Source: Mesorhizobium sp. WSM3860
GTDB taxonomy: Bacteria > Pseudomonadota > Alphaproteobacteria > Rhizobiales > Rhizobiaceae
Assembly (NCBI RefSeq): GCF_002294995.1
Contig: NZ_NSGF01000005.1
Coordinates: 124,001-188,000, forward strand
Direction: 5' to 3'
Length of the DNA: 64,000 nucleotides
Under the pieces are notes generated by a model, which worked only from the letters and a program-made list of their open reading frames with translations, had not been told where the DNA came from and did not search any database. Below are positions 58,555-64,000 of this stretch, piece after piece. Each line of letters opens with the position of its first letter. Position 1 is the stretch's first letter. The position numbers and the translations under genes are program-made.

Positions 58555-58976
58555 GTCAACCAACGAGTGTGAGGGAGGCCAAGGCGACACCGAAAGGAAA
58601 GTCGAAGCACATGCGGTTTGCCTTCTTGTAGGTCAGGATTTCTTAGCCGTCGCCGGCGTAGCGGGCCTCAAGCGGCTTCCCGCCCTCGAAGAAGGCCACG
58701 GTAAGGGCCCAACGAGCCTCGAGATCTGGGTCCGATAAGGGACGGCTGCACAGGCGAGGCGCAGATTGGCGAAGCGGCGCGGAAGCAAAAGTTTCTCAAG
58801 AGTGGTGCAGAAGCCCGGCCTCGTTAACGCCCGCGAGCGCCCCTCAGGAGCGGCAGCCAAGGAGCAGCCGTCTGTCGGCGGTCGACTAAAACGATCGGTC
58901 GTGTGGAGTTGGTCGACACCTGTGAACAAGCCGTGTGCGACATTGCAATAATCCATCTAATGGCTCAACTGCCCAC
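58555..58976. other. Intergenic region after hemN
   Basis: About 420 bp. A minus-strand frame with a stop (AFFEGGKPLEARYAGDG, then EILTYKKANRMCFDF) looks like a decayed gene of unknown type. Nothing functional is supported. Confidence 0.4.
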
Positions 58977-59366
58977 ATGGCCGTGAATGAACTGGATTTG
59001 TTGGTTTTCCAGATGGCAGTGGAAAGCGTCCGCTCACTCTGCTTGAGCTTCAATGACAAAGCGGCGGAAATAGCAGCGAGGAGCCGCGGAACCCTGCTTT
59101 TCGACGCGCGGGTCGACGATGACGCCGACATCCAGCGGATCGCGGCCATCCGATATCGAGACGACCAGATGGGTGTGGTGGCGTTGGACAGACAAGGCCT
59201 TGTTAGCCGCTACTGCGTCGTAAATGGTACCTTTTCCCGCTTCATTGTGCCGTTGGAAAATTGGACCAGCATGCCGGTGTCAATGCAGGCCAAAATCGAT
59301 GTCACTCAGCTTGCTAGCCAGTTCCTAGGGGCGTTGCGAAATGCGGGTCATATGCTTGGCAACTAG
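58977..59366 (+). CDS. Hypothetical protein, 129 aa
   Basis: An open frame from ATG 58977 (an upstream start at 58935 is possible) encodes a mixed alpha/beta, soluble-looking protein: ELDLLVFQMAVESVRSLCLS, DDDADIQRIAAIRYRDDQMG and LVSRYCVVNGTFSRFIVPLE. No family is recognised. Codon usage looks coding and there is no competing frame. It stands alone between hemN and the traG module. Confidence 0.5.
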   Translation: MAVNELDLLVFQMAVESVRSLCLSFNDKAAEIAARSRGTLLFDARVDDDADIQRIAAIRYRDDQMGVVALDRQGLVSRYCVVNGTFSRFIVPLENWTSMPVSMQAKIDVTQLASQFLGALRNAGHMLGN

Positions 59367-59931
59367 CGCTTGGCGGAACGCGTCTGTGGACATCCGCGTG
59401 GGCGTTGAAACGGTGGCCCATCGAGATTCTGCAGCGCGCGGATGTGCCACGGCCGGGGAGTGATCGCGGCCTCTGTTCGACAGCATCGCCGGCGAACCTT
59501 GCCACACAATGAATGTCGTCAATTCGGCGTCCGATAAGATCGCCCAAGATACACTCAGCGCCCAATATGTCCCAGCTCGCCTGAGAAATTCCCGTGGCGG
59601 GCAGGCCGACCTCGCGAGCCGACCTCGATAGGCCTGTTGTACCTCAGATCGGGTTCGATGTTCAGGATTTCCTCAGCGGCTTGCCCGCACGCTACCGCCA
59701 GCTCCCCGACCAAATATCCGACGTGCTCACGAGAGCACGAACGATACCGGCCCCCCTCTGACACAGCAGTCAAGACTTGCTCGGGAATGCCCGAATATCG
59801 ATACCCACCTCGAAGGAGAGCAACGGCGCGCCAAACCCTCTCATCGCACCAAGTCGTACATAGAGTGCATTCCTCTTCCGCCCGCCCCGGGCGATGCTCG
59901 ATCCACCTCTCCAGAACAGCGGAGCAATCCA
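59367..59931. other. Intergenic region upstream of traG
   Basis: 565 bp without a recognised gene. A minus-strand frame covers it but runs into the start of traG, lacks a plausible start outside traG and has no motif. The promoter of the traG-trb operon should lie here. Confidence 0.5.
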
Positions 59932-61962
59932 GTGACGCCCACAAAGCTTCTGATTGGGCAGATCGCCATTGTGTTCGCCATCGTTCTGATCGGCGTGTGG
60001 GCTGCCACGCAATGGTGCGCTCAAATGCTGGCCTTTCAGGAACAACTCGGCGCGCCATGGTTTGTCGCGGCTGGCTGGCCGATCTACGAGCCGTGGAAAC
60101 TGTTGGAATGGTGGTTCCAATTCGATGCCTATGCGCCCGAGGTATTCGACAAGGCGGGCATGCTTGCGGGCACCAGTGGATTGATGGGCTTTGCCGCTGC
60201 AATCGCTGGTTCCCTGTGGCGCGCGCGCCAGCGCGGGTTGGTTACTACCTATGGCTCCTCTCGATGGGCGGCGACGCGGGAGGTCGACAAAGCAGGGCTG
60301 TTTCAGCCGGCCGGCGTCTTCCTTGGCAAACTGCAGGATCGGTATCTGCGTCATGACGGGCCGGAGCACGTCATGGCCTTTGCGCCGACACGTTCGGGCA
60401 AGGGCGTCGGACTGGTTGTCCCAACTCTTCTCTCCTGGTCCGGATCGGCCGTCATTCACGACATCAAAGGCGAGAACTGGCAGCTGACCTCCGGCTGGCG
60501 GTCGAAGTTCTCGTATTGCCTATTGTTCAATCCGACTGATCCGCGATCGGCCCGCTACAACCCACTCTTGGAAGTGCGCAAAGGTCCGAACGAGGTCCGC
60601 GACGTTCAGAACATCGCCGACATCTTGGTCGATCCTGAGGGCGCGCTGGAGCGGCGTAATCATTGGGAGAAGACCAGCCATTCACTCTTGGTCGGCGCCA
60701 TCCTGCACGTCCTCTATGCCGAGGAGGAAAAGACACTCGCTCGGGTCGCCACGTTCTTGTCGGACCCGCAGCGCTCATTTGTTGCAACGCTACAGCGGAT
60801 GATGACGACCAACCATCTGGGCGCGGCGGAAAGCCCTCAAGTACACCCCGTTGTGGCTTCTGCGGCGCGCGAGGTGCTGAACAAGTCGGAGAACGAGCGT
60901 TCAGGCGTCCTCTCGACCGCCATGTCTTTTCTCGGGCTCTACCATGATCCTACCGTGGCTGCAGCCACTTCGTCTTGTGACTGGCGGATCGCCGACTTGA
61001 TGGATGCCGCGCGGCCTACATCGCTCTATCTGGTCGTGCCGCCATCTGACATTTCGCGCACCAAGCCTTTGGTGCGGCTGATCCTGAACCAGATCGGCAG
61101 ACGGCTCACGGAGCGCCTCGAGGGTGACCCAAAGAAGGGTCGCAAGCATCAACTGCTCATGATGCTGGACGAGTTTCCGGCGCTCGGTCGCCTCGACTTC
61201 TTTGAGACCGCGCTCGCCTTTATGGCCGGTTACGGAATTCGCGCCTACTTGATCGCGCAATCGTTGAACCAGATCTCCAAAGCGTATGGCGAGAACAACG
61301 CCATTCTGGACAATTGCCATGTGCGAATTGCCTTTTCCTCCAACGATGAGCGCACGGCGAAGCGAATCTCGGACGCGCTTGGCACGGCCACGGAATTGAG
61401 GTCGATGCGCAACTATGCGGGCCACCGGCTGGCGCCCTGGCTCTCGCATGTCATGGTGAGCCGCCAGGAAACCGCCCGCCCGCTGCTGACACCTGGCGAA
61501 GTGATGCAATTGCCGCCCTCGGACGAACTGGTGCTCGTTTCGGGATTGCCCCCCATCCGCGCCAAAAAGCTGCGCTACTACGAGGATCAGAATTTCACCG
61601 AACGGATGCTGCCTGCGCCGGTGCTGCATGACACTCTCTACGCAGACTCCCCTGCGCCGCGCCAAGACGACTGGACTGGCCAAGTACGCCGAGTCGACCG
61701 TCGTCTTGCCTCCGACGACGAAAACGCTGGCGCCGCGCTTGCCGACGAGGGAGGTGTTCAGCAGCAGCGCCATCCCGGCCTGCCCGAAGAACATACCGCC
61801 GTCACCCGGGAACCGGACCAGGACGATCTGTCCCCACCCGCAGATGATGATAGCGAGGCGATGGCCGACAAGCGCGTCATGGACCGGATCTCCACCGTCG
61901 GGCGTGCCTATGGCATCAACGAGGGAAGGGGCGACGACAAGGACATCGTGCCCGGCTTCTGA
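59932..61962 (+). CDS. traG: TraG/VirD4-type coupling protein
   Basis: The GTG start at 59932 has CGGAGC eight bases upstream. The 676 aa product has two N-terminal membrane segments (residues about 8-25 and 75-95), Walker A APTRSGKGVGLVVPTLLSWS at about residue 151, Walker B LLMMLDEFPALGRLDFFETA and LIAQSLNQISKAYGENNAIL. It carries the relaxosome to the mating channel at the inner membrane. The C-terminal 70 residues are acidic and variable. It heads the rightward transfer operon. Confidence 0.93.
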   Translation: MTPTKLLIGQIAIVFAIVLIGVWAATQWCAQMLAFQEQLGAPWFVAAGWPIYEPWKLLEWWFQFDAYAPEVFDKAGMLAGTSGLMGFAAAIAGSLWRARQRGLVTTYGSSRWAATREVDKAGLFQPAGVFLGKLQDRYLRHDGPEHVMAFAPTRSGKGVGLVVPTLLSWSGSAVIHDIKGENWQLTSGWRSKFSYCLLFNPTDPRSARYNPLLEVRKGPNEVRDVQNIADILVDPEGALERRNHWEKTSHSLLVGAILHVLYAEEEKTLARVATFLSDPQRSFVATLQRMMTTNHLGAAESPQVHPVVASAAREVLNKSENERSGVLSTAMSFLGLYHDPTVAAATSSCDWRIADLMDAARPTSLYLVVPPSDISRTKPLVRLILNQIGRRLTERLEGDPKKGRKHQLLMMLDEFPALGRLDFFETALAFMAGYGIRAYLIAQSLNQISKAYGENNAILDNCHVRIAFSSNDERTAKRISDALGTATELRSMRNYAGHRLAPWLSHVMVSRQETARPLLTPGEVMQLPPSDELVLVSGLPPIRAKKLRYYEDQNFTERMLPAPVLHDTLYADSPAPRQDDWTGQVRRVDRRLASDDENAGAALADEGGVQQQRHPGLPEEHTAVTREPDQDDLSPPADDDSEAMADKRVMDRISTVGRAYGINEGRGDDKDIVPGF

Positions 61963-62078
61963 ACGCCGGCGCGTAGCCGGCGTACTTCAGCGTAGATAAC
62001 GGCCATAAGCGATTTCGGGGGTTTGGCCGATGCTTGTTCCCGTCGCCAACGCAACGCCGGCCCGTCGGAACAAGCCGC

Positions 62079-62492
62079 ATGAAGACCCCCCGCATTCGTC
62101 ACCAGTTTCTGCTCGAACCCGAATTGAGCGAGAGGCTGGAGAACCTCAGTCGCGATCCCTCGACGACCAAATCAGCCATTGTGGCCAGGGCGGTTGAGGC
62201 TTTTATCGAGCGGCGTGGCGAGAACGAGCTCGACCGGCGCTACGGTGTGCGGCTCGATCGTCTTTCACGCGACCTCGTTCAAGTCCGGCGCGATGCCGAA
62301 ATGATCCTGGAGAGCCTTGCGCTCTTCATTCGCTTTTCGATCACGCTTCACGCGCACACGCCTGTCCCAGACAAGGCGACGCAAGCCATTGCCCAGGACC
62401 GTTTCGACAAATTCGTCGAGCAGGTCGGTCGCCAGATTGCTTCCGGGAAACGGTCGCTCGGCAAGGAGAACGGCAGGGGAGGGGAACGATGA
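62079..62492 (+). CDS. Ribbon-helix-helix (CopG-like) protein linked to traG/trb
   Basis: A 137 aa protein whose N-terminus, RIRHQFLLEPELSERLENLS and TTKSAIVARAVEAFIER, is a ribbon-helix-helix DNA-binding motif. The C-terminal part is helical. Proteins of this type sit between traG and trbB in many rhizobial ICEs and likely regulate the operon. Its end overlaps trbB by 4 bp (ATGA). Confidence 0.8.
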   Translation: MKTPRIRHQFLLEPELSERLENLSRDPSTTKSAIVARAVEAFIERRGENELDRRYGVRLDRLSRDLVQVRRDAEMILESLALFIRFSITLHAHTPVPDKATQAIAQDRFDKFVEQVGRQIASGKRSLGKENGRGGER

Positions 62493-63457
62493 GCTCTCAT
62501 CCGGAGGCCGACCATCGTCGCCGCGCGATGCTGCGCACCGCCATGGGCCCTGCGATCACCGAGGCGCTCTCCGATTCATTGGTTATCGAGGTGATGGTCA
62601 ATCCCGACGGCGCGCTGCGGCTCGACCGGTTGGGCGAAGGCCGGGTCGATACCGGCGTGCACATGCATCCTTCGGAGGCGGAGCGCATTATCCGCCTGGT
62701 CGCGTCCCATATGCGCGCCGAGGCCCATGCCGACAACCCGATCGTCAGTGCGGAACTGCCGTCGGGCGAACGATTCGAAGGACTGCTGCCGCCTGTGGTG
62801 CTGGCGCCGTGCTTCGCCATTCGCAAACCAGCGGCAAAACTCTACACGCTGGCCAACTATGTCGCCGACCGCATCATATCGCCGCTGCAGGCCGATGCGC
62901 TGAGGAAGGCAGTGCGCGAGCGGCGCAATATCCTGGTCGCAGGCGGCACGTCCTCGGGCAAGACGACCCTTGCCAATGCGCTGCTCACCGAAGTCGCCGA
63001 CTGCGACGAGCGGGTGATCCTGATCGAGGATACGCGCGAGCTGCAATGCGCAGCAAAGGACTGCGTTGCCTTGAGAACGAGGCGTGGTTCTGTAACGCTT
63101 GCCGATCTCGTGCGCTCCACGCTCCGGCTCAGACCCGACCGCATCATTGTCGGCGAAGTGAGGGGCGCGGAAGCGCTCGATATGCTCAAGGCATGGAACA
63201 CGGGCCACCCCGGCGGCATCGCCACGGTTCACGCCAATTCGGCGCGCTCCGCTCTTTACCGTATTGAGCAACTCGCTCAGGAGGCCGTCGTCACCGTTCC
63301 TCGACGCATCATCGCCGATGCGATCGATCTGATCGTCTTCATCGCCGGGCGAGGATCATCGCGCCGCGTCGACGCGATTGCTGAGGTCACCGGTCTCGAC
63401 GGCAGCGGCGATTACGCCGTCACCCAGCTCACGCCTCCTCAACTCCAGCAGCTTTGA
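62489..63457 (+). CDS. trbB: TrbB conjugal transfer ATPase
   Basis: The 322 aa VirB11/TrbB-type ATPase shows NILVAGGTSSGKTTLANALL (Walker A at about residues 152-159), VILIEDTRELQCAA (Asp box/Walker B side), RPDRIIVGEVRGAEALDMLK and NTGHPGGIATVHANSARSAL (His box). It powers assembly of the mating channel on the cytoplasmic side. Confidence 0.94.
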   Translation: MSSHPEADHRRRAMLRTAMGPAITEALSDSLVIEVMVNPDGALRLDRLGEGRVDTGVHMHPSEAERIIRLVASHMRAEAHADNPIVSAELPSGERFEGLLPPVVLAPCFAIRKPAAKLYTLANYVADRIISPLQADALRKAVRERRNILVAGGTSSGKTTLANALLTEVADCDERVILIEDTRELQCAAKDCVALRTRRGSVTLADLVRSTLRLRPDRIIVGEVRGAEALDMLKAWNTGHPGGIATVHANSARSALYRIEQLAQEAVVTVPRRIIADAIDLIVFIAGRGSSRRVDAIAEVTGLDGSGDYAVTQLTPPQLQQL

Positions 63458-63468
63458 AAGGTCACTTC

Positions 63469-63777
63469 ATGCTCAAGAAGCTCCGCTTTCTTTCGTCCAC
63501 CGCGCTCGCGCTTCTAGTCACCGCCCCGGCATACGCGGCTGGTTCCGGCATGCCCTGGGAACAACCGCTGCAGCAAATTTTGGAATCTGTGCAGGGCCCG
63601 GTCGCCAAGATCGTCGCGGTGATCATCATCATCACCACCGGCCTGACGCTCGCCTTTGGTGACACGGCAGGCGGTTTTCGCCGGCTTATCCAGATCGTCT
63701 TCGGGCTGTCGATCGCATTCGCGGCATCGAGTTTCTTCCTCTCCTTCTTCTCCTTCGGCGGCGGGGCACTCGTCTGA
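63469..63777 (+). CDS. trbC: TrbC pilin precursor
   Basis: The ATG at 63469 has GAAAGG seven bases upstream. The 102 aa product has a signal segment (LSSTALALLVTAPAYAAGSG), a MPWEQPLQQILESVQGP region and two hydrophobic stretches (IVAVIIIITTGLTLAFG and IVFGLSIAFAASSFFLSFFS), as in TrbC/VirB2. It is the main pilus subunit, matured by the TraF peptidase encoded at the other end of the window. Its stop overlaps trbD. Confidence 0.92.
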   Translation: MLKKLRFLSSTALALLVTAPAYAAGSGMPWEQPLQQILESVQGPVAKIVAVIIIITTGLTLAFGDTAGGFRRLIQIVFGLSIAFAASSFFLSFFSFGGGALV

Positions 63778-64000
63778 TGGCCACCGGAGAACAGCATATC
63801 GAAGGCTTCGAGGTGCCGGTCCACCGCGCTTTGACCCAACCGATCCTGCTGGGCGGGGCGCCGCGAGCGGTAGCGATCCTCAACGGCACAGTTGCCGCAG
63901 CCATCGGGCTCGGCCTTCAGCAATGGATAGCGGGGCTGGTGCTCTGGACTGCCGGGCACGCGCTGGCGGTCTTTGCCGCCCGCCGCGATCCGGACTTTGC
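63777..64000 (+). CDS. trbD: TrbD, partial at right edge
   Basis: A frame starting at the TGATG overlap with trbC runs off the window after 74 codons. It reads GFEVPVHRALTQPILLGGAP, then VAILNGTVAAAIGLGLQQWI and ARRDPDF, the TrbD/VirB3 pattern with a short membrane hairpin. It takes part in the channel with TrbE, whose gene would follow. Confidence 0.9.
   Translation, partial: MATGEQHIEGFEVPVHRALTQPILLGGAPRAVAILNGTVAAAIGLGLQQWIAGLVLWTAGHALAVFAARRDPDF

Noticed and set aside
59555..60202. Long minus-strand frame across the traG start
   Set aside because: Its first third is antisense to the conserved N-terminus of TraG and it has no family motif or plausible start outside traG.

Overview
This window is the interior of a rhizobial symbiosis island, most likely a Mesorhizobium-type integrative and conjugative element (ICE). 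It is GC-rich alphaproteobacterial DNA. Conjugation genes lie at both ends: relaxase, lytic transglycosylase, TraF peptidase, RdfS-like excisionase, ParB-like protein and ArdC on the left, all transcribed leftward; traG, trbB, trbC and trbD on the right, transcribed rightward. Nodulation genes (nodU, nolL, two nodD copies, nodM) sit between them with three recognisable nod boxes. No complete insertion sequence, rRNA, tRNA or CRISPR array was recognised. I could run no database search, so family calls rest on motifs, length and gene context.

Layout. 1-6.5 kb: transfer and excision module. 6.5-8 kb: non-coding or decayed. 8-11.4 kb: two-subunit molybdenum hydroxylase. 11.6-13.6 kb: threonine aldolase and an AraC regulator. 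13.8-17.8 kb: nod box, nodU and an MFS exporter. 18.1-21.8 kb: two nodD copies in inverted orientation flanking nolL and two different nodA fragments. 21.8-41.3 kb: a large catabolic island with two CUT2 sugar-type ABC transporters, two TIM-barrel isomerase/dehydratase-like enzymes (one IolI-like), three SDRs, a zinc-type alcohol dehydrogenase and a full hydroxyquinol lower pathway (dioxygenase, maleylacetate reductase, 3-oxoadipate CoA-transferase, thiolase). 41.7-42.2 kb: a relic of a nifH promoter and nifH 5' end, then a P450-like tail that may be the CYP115 remnant. 42.2-52.4 kb: the bacterial gibberellin operon (CYP112, CYP114, ferredoxin, SDR, CYP117, GGPP synthase, CPS, KS), with KS fused in frame to a type II isopentenyl diphosphate isomerase. 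52.5-54 kb: DapA-family lyase and a LysE/RhtB exporter. 54.6-58.6 kb: nod box, nodM and hemN. 59.9-64 kb: traG, a ribbon-helix-helix gene and trbBCD.

How the parts fit. NodD with plant flavonoids would switch on nodU, nolL and nodM, giving carbamoyl and acetyl decorations and glucosamine supply for Nod factor. No intact nodA, nodB or nodC is present, so the core Nod factor genes must lie elsewhere. The gibberellin operon would make a diterpenoid hormone precursor, probably GA9, since no full CYP115 is visible. The most novel-looking block is the catabolic island. It makes central metabolites from hydroxyquinol but has no aromatic hydroxylase; instead it has inositol-type transporters, polyol dehydrogenases and TIM-barrel enzymes. 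This suggests a route that turns a cyclitol into an aromatic ring before intradiol cleavage. That proposal is inference.
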